Shown in pieces: positions 16,640 to 24,797 of a DNA stretch of 39,249 bases; position 1 is the first letter of the stretch; each line of letters begins with the position of its first letter. A program made the translations under genes and the position numbers. The DNA comes from Olivibacter sp. XZL3 (lineage in GTDB: Bacteria > Bacteroidota > Bacteroidia > Sphingobacteriales > Sphingobacteriaceae), in the NCBI RefSeq assembly GCF_004368405.1, contig NZ_SBJH01000030.1, positions 1 through 39,249 of the forward strand, written 5' to 3'. Under the pieces are notes generated by a model, which saw only the letters and a program-made list of their open reading frames with translations, ran no database searches and was not told the DNA's origin.

Positions 16640-16657
16640 TATTCTTCTGTTTTTAAA
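16639..16657 (-). other. Candidate -1 frameshift (slippery) site / TAATG coupling at the cusA junction
   Basis: In zero frame the codons read GTT TTA AAA ACA GAA GAA TAA. The last base of GTT with TTA and AAA forms T TTA AAA, a canonical X XXY YYZ heptamer. Slipping back one base gives AAC AGA AGA ATA ATG and continues without a stop into the second half of CusA. The alternative is reinitiation at the overlapping TAATG. A stretch of AAAGG lies about 16 bases upstream of the heptamer. No clear downstream stem was found by eye. Confidence 0.45.
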
Positions 16658-17913
16658 ACTGCTTTTACTAAACCTTTATAAGCGTTTTCAGTCATCACAA
16701 TTCCCGCATCCACCAAATCGCCAATGGCTAAGGCAATACCGCCCAATGACATAATGTTGAGTGAAATGCCAAACATTTTCACGAACATAAAGCCAATCAG
16801 CACCGACAAGGGAATGGAAACAATGGCCACTACTGCGCTTCGCACATGGAAAAGAAAAATCAGCACCACTAATGAAACCACAATAATTTCTTCCCACAAC
16901 GCCTCTTTCAATGTTGCAATGGCAGCTTCAATTAAATTGCTACGGTCGTAAGCAATTTTAATCTTCACTCCGGGAGGCAAACCTTTTTCCACATCGCCTA
17001 ACCTTTCTTTTACACGGTCAATCACTTCTTTTGCATTTTCGCCATATCTGGCAACCACCACACCGCCCACTACTTCGCCTTCGCCGTTTTCTTCTACAAT
17101 TCCCAATCGGATGTCGCTGCTCATTTGTACATCGGCAACATCTTTCAGCTTGATGGGAATGGATTTATTTGAGCCAACGGAAATTTCTTCTATATCCCGG
17201 ATGTCTTTGATATAACCTAATCCTCTAATCATATAACCCATACGGTTCATTTCATAGATACTTCCTCCAACGTCACGATTGTTGGCTTTAAGGGCATTTG
17301 CCACATCCATTGCTGAAATGTTGTAGTAAATAAGTTTGTTGGGATTGACGCTGACCTGATATTGTTTTTGGAAACCTCCGAAAGAGGCCACCTCGCTCAC
17401 ACCTTCTACATTCTGCATTGCAAATTTTACATACCAGTCCTGAACTGCACGGAGTTCGCCCAAATCGTAACCATCGCCCTGAAGCGTGTACCAAAAAACA
17501 TGACCCACGCCTGTTCCATCGGGACCGAGAGTGGGAGTTACCCCTTGTGGTAATGCTTTTTGAGCGAAGTTCAACCGCTCCAAAACACGGGTTCTTGCCC
17601 AATAGATTTCTGCATCGTCATTAAATACAACAAAGATGAAACTCATGCCAAACATAGATGCTGCACGAATGGCCTTAACGTTGGGAATACCCTGCAAGTT
17701 GGAAACCAAAGGGTAGGTAATCTGGTCTTCCATGATTTGGGGGTTACGTCCCATCCATTCGGTGTAAACGATGACCTGATTTTCGGAAAGGTCGGGGATG
17801 GCATCAACCGGTGTGGTCATTACCGACCATACGCCCCCAACCACAATCAGCAGTATGCCTATCCACACGAAAAAGCGGTTGTGCGTTGACCATGAAATAA
17901 TTTTCTCTATCAT
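16639..17913 (-). CDS. cusA: CusA-like RND metal pump, N-terminal part (split gene)
   Basis: These 424 residues are the first part of a heavy-metal RND pump: TM1 (WIGILLIVVGGVWSVM), PDLSENQVIVYTEWMGRNPQ, YWARTRVLERLNFAQKALP, LGPDGTGVGHVFWYTL, then TM2-TM4 ending with ALAIGDLVDAGIVMTENAYK. That last motif corresponds to the GAIVDAAIVM helix of CusA, with its conserved Asp. The frame stops 14 codons later, within the cytoplasmic loop before the next helix. The remainder continues as a separate gene in the -1 frame. A T TTA AAA slippery heptamer (16657-16651) lies in the zero frame 12 bases before the end. It overlaps the CopB-type ATPase gene by four bases. Whether the two parts are made as one fused protein or as two chains is unknown. 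Confidence 0.9.
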   Translation of the reverse strand: MIEKIISWSTHNRFFVWIGILLIVVGGVWSVMTTPVDAIPDLSENQVIVYTEWMGRNPQIMEDQITYPLVSNLQGIPNVKAIRAASMFGMSFIFVVFNDDAEIYWARTRVLERLNFAQKALPQGVTPTLGPDGTGVGHVFWYTLQGDGYDLGELRAVQDWYVKFAMQNVEGVSEVASFGGFQKQYQVSVNPNKLIYYNISAMDVANALKANNRDVGGSIYEMNRMGYMIRGLGYIKDIRDIEEISVGSNKSIPIKLKDVADVQMSSDIRLGIVEENGEGEVVGGVVVARYGENAKEVIDRVKERLGDVEKGLPPGVKIKIAYDRSNLIEAAIATLKEALWEEIIVVSLVVLIFLFHVRSAVVAIVSIPLSVLIGFMFVKMFGISLNIMSLGGIALAIGDLVDAGIVMTENAYKGLVKAVLKTEE

Positions 17914-20033
17914 GACAGTCTCCTTTTTAAAAGTTGGGAATTAATCGCTACTACTATCGTACTTACGCTCATCAATACCGCACCCATTGCTGGGCTTAAA
18001 ACAAAATTTGGATAGAATATACCTGCTGCAAGTGGTATTGCCACCACGTTGTAGCCAACCGCCCATATCAGGTTCTGTATCATTTTCTTGTAGGTAAGTC
18101 TGCCAAAGTCAATCAGTTTGACCACATCCCTCGGGTCGCTGTCCACCAATATGATATCGGCTGTTTCGGCAGCCACGTCCGTACCGGAACCCACGGCAAT
18201 TCCAACATCTGCCTGTGCCAGTGCAGGTGCATCATTTACACCATCACCAGTCATTGCTACGATTTCGCCTTTTGCCTGAAACTCCTTTACTTTCTCCTGC
18301 TTGTTATGCGGAAGCACATTGGCCAAATACCCGTCCATACCCAATTTTCCGGCTACGGCAGCAGCAATCCTGTCGTTGTCCCCGGTGAGCAGAAAGGACT
18401 TGATGCCCATTTTTTTGAGTTCCTCAATCGCCTGTGCCGAACCCTCACGGATGCTGTCTGCCAAAGTAATGATGCCGATTACCCGGTCATCAATGAGGAC
18501 AAAGTTGACCGTTTCGGCTTCCTGATTGATTTCGCTTGGTATTTCCGGCAGGGAAAGGTGGTTTTCGGTGAAATAATTCGGGCCGCCAGCTACGATATTT
18601 TTGCCGTTCACGACACCTTTTACACCTATGCCCTGCATATAGCTAAAGTTTTCAGATTTCCATAAGGCAAGGCTCTTTTCTTTCAATGTAGCCATAATGC
18701 CTTTAGCAATATGGTGTTCCGAATTTTGCTGTACTGCGGCAGCATACTGGATAACCTCATCGGCATTATATTCATCCGTTAACGGTATAACCTTTTCTAC
18801 TGCATGGGAACCTTTGGTGAGCGTTCCGGTCTTATCAAAAATGACGGTGGAAAGTTTGCGGGTGGTTTCAAATGCCGTACGGTTGCGGATGAGCAGGCCA
18901 TTGGTCGCCGAAAGCGTTGTGGAAATGGCGACCACCAACGGGATAGCCACGCCCAATGCGTGCGGGCAGGCCGTTACCATCACCGTCACCATTCTTTCAA
19001 GCGCAAAGGCAATATCTCCACTGCTTGCATACCAATAGGCAAATGTGCCTATGCCAACGGCAATGGCAATAAAGGTGAGCCATTTGGCAACTTTGTCCGC
19101 AAGGTTCTGTGTATTAGACTTGGTAGCCTGCGCTTCCTGCACAAGATTGATAACCCTGTTCAGGTAGCTGTCTTTTCCCACGGCTGTTACCTTGACTTTC
19201 AGCGCACCATCGCCATTGATAGAGCCTGCGATGACCTTTCCGTCTTTTTCCTTTTTTACGGGAACACTTTCTCCGGTAAGCATACTCTCGTTGATATACG
19301 AAAGCCCCTCCAGTACCAATCCATCGGCTGGAATTTTTTCACCCGGTTTTATGATAGCCGTTTCACCGCTTTGCAGGTCTTCGAGCTTTATCTTTACGGC
19401 TTCTCGGCCACGTTCCACGGTAACATCGTTGGGCAGCAAAGCCACCAATGACTGCAATGCCCGTGAAGCAGCCATTTGGGAACGCATTTCCAGCCAATGC
19501 CCTAACAGCATGATGTCAATAAGGGTTGCCAGTTCCCAAAAGAAGTCCATACCCTGCAAGCCAAATACAACGGCTACGGAATAGACATAGGCTACGGATA
19601 TGGCAATGGCGACAAGGGTCATCATGCCTATGGCCTTGGCTTTTATCTCGCCAATCATTCCTTTTAGGAATGGCAAGCCTCCATAGCTATAAATCACCGT
19701 ACCCAATGCCAGCAGCACATATTTATCGCCATTGAAAACAAGGGAGAAACCCAACCATTGCTGTATCATGTGCGACAGGAGCAGGATAGGGATTGTAATG
19801 ACAAGGCTTATCCAAAAACGTGTGAGGAAATCGCCTGTATGATGTCCCTCATGTTTATTAAAGTTTTCATCAGCATGGCCATGTTGAGAATGCCCGGAAT
19901 GCCCATGTTCTGATGTGTGTTCATGAGAAACTGACGCACCGCCAACGGGAACCAATGCCATGCCACAGAGCGGGCATTTGCCCGGTTCGTCTTTTAGCAC
20001 CTGTGGGTGCATAGGACAAGTATATTTTTTCAT
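17910..20033 (-). CDS. copB: CopB-type heavy-metal P1B ATPase (CPH motif)
   Basis: The 707-residue protein starts with a heavy-metal-binding motif (YTCPMHPQVLKDEPGKCPLC, then GMALVPVGG, residues 4-31). A strongly His-rich stretch follows (SHEHTSEHGHSGHSQHGH, about 36-53). Eight predicted membrane helices surround the actuator (MLTGESVPVKKE, 251-262), the metal channel motif CPH (TACPHALGVAIPL, 354-366), the phosphorylation site DKTGTLT (400-406) and the hinge GDGVNDAPALAQADVG. CPH rather than CPC places it in the CopB group (Cu+/Ag+ or Cu2+ export). It overlaps cusA by four bases downstream and lies 18 bases after a small conserved gene. A decayed copy of its last codons is at 3600-3659, so the locus once had a second copy. 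Confidence 0.93.
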   Translation of the reverse strand: MKKYTCPMHPQVLKDEPGKCPLCGMALVPVGGASVSHEHTSEHGHSGHSQHGHADENFNKHEGHHTGDFLTRFWISLVITIPILLLSHMIQQWLGFSLVFNGDKYVLLALGTVIYSYGGLPFLKGMIGEIKAKAIGMMTLVAIAISVAYVYSVAVVFGLQGMDFFWELATLIDIMLLGHWLEMRSQMAASRALQSLVALLPNDVTVERGREAVKIKLEDLQSGETAIIKPGEKIPADGLVLEGLSYINESMLTGESVPVKKEKDGKVIAGSINGDGALKVKVTAVGKDSYLNRVINLVQEAQATKSNTQNLADKVAKWLTFIAIAVGIGTFAYWYASSGDIAFALERMVTVMVTACPHALGVAIPLVVAISTTLSATNGLLIRNRTAFETTRKLSTVIFDKTGTLTKGSHAVEKVIPLTDEYNADEVIQYAAAVQQNSEHHIAKGIMATLKEKSLALWKSENFSYMQGIGVKGVVNGKNIVAGGPNYFTENHLSLPEIPSEINQEAETVNFVLIDDRVIGIITLADSIREGSAQAIEELKKMGIKSFLLTGDNDRIAAAVAGKLGMDGYLANVLPHNKQEKVKEFQAKGEIVAMTGDGVNDAPALAQADVGIAVGSGTDVAAETADIILVDSDPRDVVKLIDFGRLTYKKMIQNLIWAVGYNVVAIPLAAGIFYPNFVLSPAMGAVLMSVSTIVVAINSQLLKRRLS

Positions 20034-20051
20034 AACAAGGGGTTTTAAAAG

Positions 20052-20357
20052 TTATGTTGCACTTAATTTTTTTGCCATCTCATGGGTCATTTCTTCGGCA
20101 TAAGTACCATAGGCATCAACAAGTACGCCTTTATTCTTACTATCATTAGACGATATGGCATAAATTACGGCATTGTTATCAGGACTGCTGTCGAGGCTTT
20201 CAAACCTATGAGTTTCCGTAACCGTAAAATCCTCCGGTTTTAGTTTCAGGCTCTTTGACGCACAGTAAAGGCAGTCCGGCAACAGACTAAAATCAATACT
20301 GTACCCACGTCGTCTTAGGTCTTTAAGCGCCTGCACCATGTCATTGTACTGTACCAT
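20052..20357 (-). CDS. Conserved ~100-residue Bacteroidota protein of unknown function
   Basis: The 101-residue soluble protein has no signal peptide or membrane helix. The visible pattern is VQALKDLRRRGYSIDF, then LLPDCLYCASKSLKLKPEDF, VTETHRFES, AVIYAISSNDSKNKGVLVDA and YGTYAEEM. Proteins of this pattern are common in Bacteroidota and are sometimes labelled phosphoribosylpyrophosphate synthetase. No PRPP synthetase motif (FPDGE, DDI loop) is present, so that name is not supported. It contains one CLYC pair that could bind metal. It lies between the HMA-DUF3347 gene (14 bases) and copB (18 bases), so it is cotranscribed with metal-handling genes. Function unknown. Confidence 0.7.
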   Translation of the reverse strand: MVQYNDMVQALKDLRRRGYSIDFSLLPDCLYCASKSLKLKPEDFTVTETHRFESLDSSPDNNAVIYAISSNDSKNKGVLVDAYGTYAEEMTHEMAKKLSAT

Positions 20358-20371
20358 AGCTTTCAGACCTG

Positions 20372-21247
20372 TTATTTAATGGTTTCGACCGTACTTCCGC
20401 AGGTAAGCATCTGTGAGCCGTAATATGGATTTTTAACCGCATTCTCTTTACTTAGCCAATTGGCTCCCTTACCTCCATTGTACATAGGACAGTGCTGGTA
20501 ATAAACTGGTGTATCCTGTTTAGACACTTTAGCCAGTATGTAGATGCTTCCCGAAAGTGCCGCAAAAGCACTTCTTTGTTTTGCAACGTCTTTTGATTTT
20601 GAAATGCTTTCCGCATTAGCTGTCAAGTCCTGCATTACTTTCATCCAAGCCGTATGTTCCTCTGCCGATAGCTTGTTCATATCGACTGCTTTAAGGGATG
20701 CAGCCAATTCAGCGGCTTTGGCAGATGCAGTCGCCGCATCGGTTTTTATCAAAGCATCTTTCACTGAAAAGTAGTTGTCAAATACAGCTTTTAGCTGTGA
20801 TTGGTTTTGAGCTGCATCTTTGTTAGCTGCCATTTGGCTATGGTCGTGATTGCCATGTCCGGCATTCATGTCCATGCCCGCCTCCTTGTTTTTGGCAACC
20901 GTCTTCACGGGTCTATCATACTGGCAGCAACCAGCCAGTTTAGCATATACGTCATCCGGCGCACGGAACTTCTCGCTGTCATAACCAGCCAAAGCGATAC
21001 GTTTCAGGATTTCATCCTGATTTGTTTTGTCGCCGTCATACGTGAGCGTAGCCATCTTGGTATCTTTGTTCCAGTCCACGCTGGCTACCTTTTTTACGTT
21101 ACCTGCTTTTTCGATGGTGGCTTTGCACATACCACAATTGCCGTAAATCTTTACGGTTTCTGTTTTCGCATTCTTGATTTGTGCAAAACCGTTTATTGAT
21201 GATAGTAATACGGCGATTACCATCATTATTTTTGATAATGATTTCAT
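20372..21247 (-). CDS. HMA domain-DUF3347 fusion, periplasmic metal-binding protein
   Basis: The 291-residue protein has a Sec signal peptide (residues 1-22, ending GFAQ). An HMA domain follows (about 30-95), with the metal site YGNCGMCKATIEKAG and the closing LAGYDSEKF. A linker contains GCCQYDRP and a Met/His-rich stretch (AGMDMNAGHGNHDHSQM). The DUF3347 domain (about 150-291) ends with QHCPMYNGGKGANW and NPYYGSQMLTCG. It appears to combine three potential copper sites in one periplasmic protein. It is the first gene of the long run to position 42 and is preceded by a near-palindrome (21264-21291), so its promoter region may control the whole run. The C-terminal domain is paralogous to 1741-2397. 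Confidence 0.85.
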   Translation of the reverse strand: MKSLSKIMMVIAVLLSSINGFAQIKNAKTETVKIYGNCGMCKATIEKAGNVKKVASVDWNKDTKMATLTYDGDKTNQDEILKRIALAGYDSEKFRAPDDVYAKLAGCCQYDRPVKTVAKNKEAGMDMNAGHGNHDHSQMAANKDAAQNQSQLKAVFDNYFSVKDALIKTDAATASAKAAELAASLKAVDMNKLSAEEHTAWMKVMQDLTANAESISKSKDVAKQRSAFAALSGSIYILAKVSKQDTPVYYQHCPMYNGGKGANWLSKENAVKNPYYGSQMLTCGSTVETIK

Positions 21248-21263
21248 AATAAATTACATTTTG

Positions 21264-21291
21264 GGAAACGGGTATTTGCAAACCCATTTCC
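21264..21291 (-). promoter_or_regulatory. Candidate operator (imperfect palindrome) upstream of the main metal operon
   Basis: GGAAACGGGT and ACCCATTTCC face each other across an 8-base AT-rich spacer, with one mismatch in ten pairs. The element lies 17-44 bases upstream of the ATG of the HMA-DUF3347 gene, where a repressor or activator site would be expected. The candidate binding protein is the HMA-AraC regulator or a host regulator. A leader hairpin is an alternative. Confidence 0.4.
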
Positions 21292-21330
21292 GTTTGAATT
21301 TTAACTAAATGATACAAATAGAGGAGTTAC

Positions 21331-21380
21331 AAAAGCCGGAACAGCTTTTGACAAGACACACCTATGGCTGTCAAGCCATA
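21331..21380 (-). terminator. Tandem hairpins after the Cys-rich protein gene
   Basis: Just after the stop codon at 21384 the minus strand can form TATGGCT/AGCCATA (21363-21380, four-base loop) and then AAAAGC/GCTTTT (21331-21349, seven-base loop). They probably end the transcript of the Cys-rich gene before the next operon starts. There is no long U-tract, so this is not a textbook terminator. Confidence 0.45.
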
Positions 21381-21383
21381 AGT

Positions 21384-21773
21384 TTAGCTTATTTTAGGCG
21401 GTAGCCAAATGAAGAAAAAGCCCGAAGAGTAGTAGGCTTCTTTAAAATCGAATTTTTGCTTTTTAGAAACTGCAAAATGATTTTTTGCCTTTAATTCGAT
21501 TACGGTTGGTAAACTTAGGGAAGTTATTGAAGCCCCGCACTTGCAAGAGTTATGTTGACAACCGCCACCGCAGTTGCCACTTTTGCATTTTTTACAGGAT
21601 TTGCCCTTGCAACCTTTTTTATGCTCTGATTTTTTGGATTTCTCTTTTGAGCAGGAAGACCGCTCGGTCTTTGTTGAATTTTTGGAGCAGGCATAACTCT
21701 GACTTGGCATCATAAAGAAAACCAGACAGAACAACGTCAAAAAGCCTATATGTACTCTTAAATTTTTCAACAC
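21384..21773 (-). CDS. Small secreted Cys-rich, probably metal-binding protein
   Basis: The 129-residue product starts at a GTG immediately followed by a TTG; this start is chosen because it gives a complete signal peptide (LKNLRVHIGFLTLFCLVFFM, cleavage near SYA). The mature protein opens with about 55 residues of lysine- and cysteine-rich sequence: nine Cys in CSKN, SSC, and then CKGKSCKKCKSGNCGGGC and CKCG. This resembles metallothionein or other metal-buffering sequences but matches no family I can name. The C-terminal 45 residues are ordinary, with a hydrophobic end (FFFIWLPPKIS). It stands alone between hairpins on both sides, upstream of the main metal operon and downstream of copZ. 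A role in periplasmic Cu/Ag sequestration is inferred. Confidence 0.65.
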   Translation of the reverse strand: MLKNLRVHIGFLTLFCLVFFMMPSQSYACSKNSTKTERSSCSKEKSKKSEHKKGCKGKSCKKCKSGNCGGGCQHNSCKCGASITSLSLPTVIELKAKNHFAVSKKQKFDFKEAYYSSGFFFIWLPPKIS

Positions 21774-21905
21774 AACAAAGTTACTAATAAAATTGATTTT
21801 TTATATTGTCATTACGATTTTTTTTGTTATATAGGCAAAAAAATGATATATAAACAAAAAACGCTATATGCACAACAGACAATCAAACCATTTTCAGAAT
21901 TGATA

Positions 21906-21962
21906 AAATGCCCTTTTTCGGCAATCTGACCTAATGGAAATTTGGTCGGAAAAAGGGCATTT
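21906..21962 (-). terminator. Long inverted repeat, terminator of the copA-copZ transcript
   Basis: A perfect 14-base stem (AAATGCCCTTTTTC/GAAAAAGGGCATTT) starts 15 bases after the end of the chaperone gene. Its 29-base loop contains a second small stem (GACC/GGTC). On the minus strand the stem is followed by TTATC. Position and strength fit an intrinsic terminator after copZ. Confidence 0.6.
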
Positions 21963-21977
21963 CAAAAATTTGCTGGT

Positions 21978-22199
21978 TTAGACGTTCAAAGGTTCTATTT
22001 TGAAGCCTGCTTTTTGCACGGTGGATATTACTTCCTGCTCGGTAATGCCCTCTGACTTCACGGTAAGCACCTTGTCCTTGTTGGCAGTGTCCACTTCCCA
22101 ATGGCAGATACCCTCTGCCTTGTCCAAGTGCGGTTTTACAGATGCTATACAACCGCCGCAATTAATGTTTGTCTTGAATTGAAATTGTTTATTTTCCAT
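21978..22199 (-). CDS. copZ: Copper chaperone, HMA domain (CopZ-like)
   Basis: This 73-residue cytosolic protein is a single HMA domain. FKTNINCGGCIASVKPHLDK carries the CxxC metal site (residues 14-17), and the domain closes with VISTVQKAGFKIEPL. The beta-alpha-beta-beta-alpha-beta order fits. It should carry Cu(I) to the P1B ATPase CopA, whose gene ends 98 bases upstream in the same direction. The usual MTCxxC is replaced by INCGGC, a common Bacteroidota variant. A strong hairpin follows the gene, so copA and copZ probably form one transcript. Confidence 0.9.
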   Translation of the reverse strand: MENKQFQFKTNINCGGCIASVKPHLDKAEGICHWEVDTANKDKVLTVKSEGITEQEVISTVQKAGFKIEPLNV

Positions 22200-22297
22200 T
22201 ACTAATAAATTTTAGAGTTATTGATAATGCAAATTTCAGTGCTATTTGGTTCAGAATTATTGTGTAATTTCTTATTTGATTTGTGATTTTTACTGTT

Positions 22298-24709
22298 TTA
22301 CTTCTTCCACTTCAACCGCAGGCTGTTACTGACCACGCTCACGCTGCTCAATGCCATTGCCGCACCCGCAATCATAGGGTTAAGCAGGAACCCGTTAATA
22401 GGATAAAGGATACCTGCTGCTACAGGAATACCGATTAGGTTGTAAATAAACGCCCAAAACAGGTTTTGCTTGATGGTGGTTACGGTTTGTTTGGACAAAC
22501 GTATTGCCTGTGGTATCTTGGTAAGGTCTGATGAAATGATGGTCATTTTGGCTACGTCCATTGCGATGTCGCTGCCTTTGCCCATTGCTATGCTTACATC
22601 GGCTGTTGCCATTGCGGTGCTGTCGTTGATACCATCGCCCACCATTGCCACAACCTTTCCTTTCTTTTGCAGTTCTTTCACAAAATCGGCTTTGTGCTGT
22701 GGCAAAACTTCGGCTTTGTAATGCTTGATGCCCGTCTGCTCCGCAATGGCTTTAGCGGTAGCTTCATTATCTCCGGTCAGCATATACAGGTCAATTCCCA
22801 TTTCCTGCATTTCCCGGATAGCCTGCACCGATGTTTCCTTAATATTATCGGCGATGGCAATTACAGCAAGTGCCTGTTTGCTGTTTGCAAACCAAATAAC
22901 GGTTTTGGACTGTTTGCCCCATTCTTCGGCCTGGTCTTGTAATTCTCCAGCAATGGTAATGTTGTTTTCTGCCAATAGCTTTTTGTTGCCTACATAATAG
23001 GTTTCGTTGTCATGGTCTGCTTTTGCGCCTTTGCCCGTAATGCTGTCGAACATGGATAGAGAGGTCGCTGCCGTACCGTCAAGATGCTTCACTACGGCTT
23101 CTGCCAATGGGTGCTCGGATTGTTTTTCGATACTCAAAAGGATTTCTTTTGCGGTGTCCTCATTGTTCAGCCATTTAATGCCTGTTACCTGTGGTCTTCC
23201 CTCGGTGATAGTTCCGGTTTTGTCCAGTACGATGGCATTTACTTTTTTAGCTAACTCCAAACTTTCGGCATCCTTTATCAAAATACCATTTTCAGCACCT
23301 TTGCCAACGCCCACCATAATAGCGGTAGGTGTTGCTAAGCCCAAAGCACAGGGGCAGGCAATGACCAATACCGTAACGGCTGCCAACAGACCTTGAACAA
23401 CCCCGTTTTCGCCTCCCAAAATCAACCATAAGGTAAATGTCAGGACTGCAATACCTATCACCGTCGGAACAAAGATGCCCGCAATCCTATCGACCAGTTT
23501 CTGTACGGGTGCTTTGCTTCCCTGTGCATCCTGCACCATTTTGATGATGTGGGCAAGCATGGTTTCTTTGCCCACTTTTACCGCCTTGAACCGGAAGCTG
23601 CCTTTTTGGTTAATCGTTCCTGCAAATACCTTTTCGTTTTCCTTTTTCAATACAGGTACAGGCTCACCGCTTAACATGCTTTCGTCCACATATGAATTGC
23701 CCGATATGACCATGCCGTCTACCGCAATCTTTTCACCGGGCTTTACAAGTATCACATCGCCTGCGCTTACGTCTTCAATAGCGGTCTGCTTTTCCGTTCC
23801 GTCCACCTGTACCACGAGGACAGTTTTCGGTTGCAAGCCCATCAGCTTTTTAATGGCTGAAGATGTGTTGCCTTTGGCTCTTTCTTCTAAAAGTTTCCCT
23901 AAGAGGATGAATGCGATAATAACGGCTGCGGCTTCAAAATAAACGTGGGCATGCAGTCCCCGTTGATGCCAAAAGTCGGCAAACAGCGTATTGAATACAC
24001 TGAACAGGTAAGCAATACCTGTACTTAATGCAACTAACGTATCCATATTGGCAGAACGGTGTTTTGCCTGCTTCCACGCATTGATAAAAAAGTCTTTTCC
24101 TAACCAGACAAGTACCGGAGTTGAGAAAAGCCACATTATCAGGTTTGCGTAAGGCATATCCATAAAGAACATACCGATTACCACCACAGGTAAAGAGAGG
24201 ATGATTGCCCAAATGGTTTTGTTTTTAAGTTTCCTGAATTTTTCGGTGTGGATAGCTTCTAACGTTTCCTGCTGCTTGGTTTCGTCTTCAATCAATAAGT
24301 CATAACCAACTCCTTGTACCGCTTTTTGCAGGATTGAAGCATTGGTCATATTGGGCAGATATTCTACCGTAAGATTGCCCGTTGCAAAATTCACGGAAGC
24401 ATTAACTACTCCCGGTTGGTATTTGACAATGCTTTCGGCACTACCTGCACAAGATGCACAGGTCATACCCATTACAGGAAAAGCACTATTAACCGTAGGA
24501 ACTCCGTAACCTAAATCTTTAATTGCCTTAACCGCTTCGCTTACTGCTTCATCGCTATCTACTGTAATAGCTGCCCTGCGGTTATTTAGCTCTACTTTGT
24601 GGCTTTCTATGCCTCTAATCTGTGCCAACCCTTTTTCAACGATTAGGGCACAGTGTTCGCTTTCTACATCCTCCAATGGAATGTATATCGTTTCTCTATT
24701 TGTTGCCAT
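22298..24709 (-). CDS. copA: Cu+-exporting P1B ATPase CopA
   Basis: The 803-residue protein has two N-terminal HMA-like domains. The first (1-72) has only one Cys (SEHCALIVEK), so its metal site is lost. The second has GMTCASCAGSAE (81-92). Eight membrane helices follow, with the actuator motif DESMLSGEPVPVLKKE (SGEP in place of TGES). The channel motif is CPC (ACPCALGLATP, 451-461), the phosphorylation site DKTGTITEGRPQ (496-507), the nucleotide HP motif EHPLAEAV, and the hinge MVGDGINDSTAMATADV. CPC with YN and M-SS residues in the last helices marks a Cu(I) exporter. It is followed by copZ and preceded, 88 bases away, by the HMA-AraC regulator gene. Confidence 0.95.
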   Translation of the reverse strand: MATNRETIYIPLEDVESEHCALIVEKGLAQIRGIESHKVELNNRRAAITVDSDEAVSEAVKAIKDLGYGVPTVNSAFPVMGMTCASCAGSAESIVKYQPGVVNASVNFATGNLTVEYLPNMTNASILQKAVQGVGYDLLIEDETKQQETLEAIHTEKFRKLKNKTIWAIILSLPVVVIGMFFMDMPYANLIMWLFSTPVLVWLGKDFFINAWKQAKHRSANMDTLVALSTGIAYLFSVFNTLFADFWHQRGLHAHVYFEAAAVIIAFILLGKLLEERAKGNTSSAIKKLMGLQPKTVLVVQVDGTEKQTAIEDVSAGDVILVKPGEKIAVDGMVISGNSYVDESMLSGEPVPVLKKENEKVFAGTINQKGSFRFKAVKVGKETMLAHIIKMVQDAQGSKAPVQKLVDRIAGIFVPTVIGIAVLTFTLWLILGGENGVVQGLLAAVTVLVIACPCALGLATPTAIMVGVGKGAENGILIKDAESLELAKKVNAIVLDKTGTITEGRPQVTGIKWLNNEDTAKEILLSIEKQSEHPLAEAVVKHLDGTAATSLSMFDSITGKGAKADHDNETYYVGNKKLLAENNITIAGELQDQAEEWGKQSKTVIWFANSKQALAVIAIADNIKETSVQAIREMQEMGIDLYMLTGDNEATAKAIAEQTGIKHYKAEVLPQHKADFVKELQKKGKVVAMVGDGINDSTAMATADVSIAMGKGSDIAMDVAKMTIISSDLTKIPQAIRLSKQTVTTIKQNLFWAFIYNLIGIPVAAGILYPINGFLLNPMIAGAAMALSSVSVVSNSLRLKWKK

Positions 24710-24797
24710 ATTTGCCTGCTTTAATTAACAATGCAAAATTGGCTATTATATCAACGGGTGCTATTGTGAAATTTTGGAATTGATTTGTAAGATTTAT

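Noticed and set aside
16071-16754. 227-codon plus-strand open frame opposite cusA
   Set aside because: It covers the antisense of the pump and crosses the split junction. No domain or signal supports it.
18804-19451. 215-codon plus-strand open frame opposite copB
   Set aside because: It is the antisense shadow of the conserved ATPase domains and has no recognisable family pattern.
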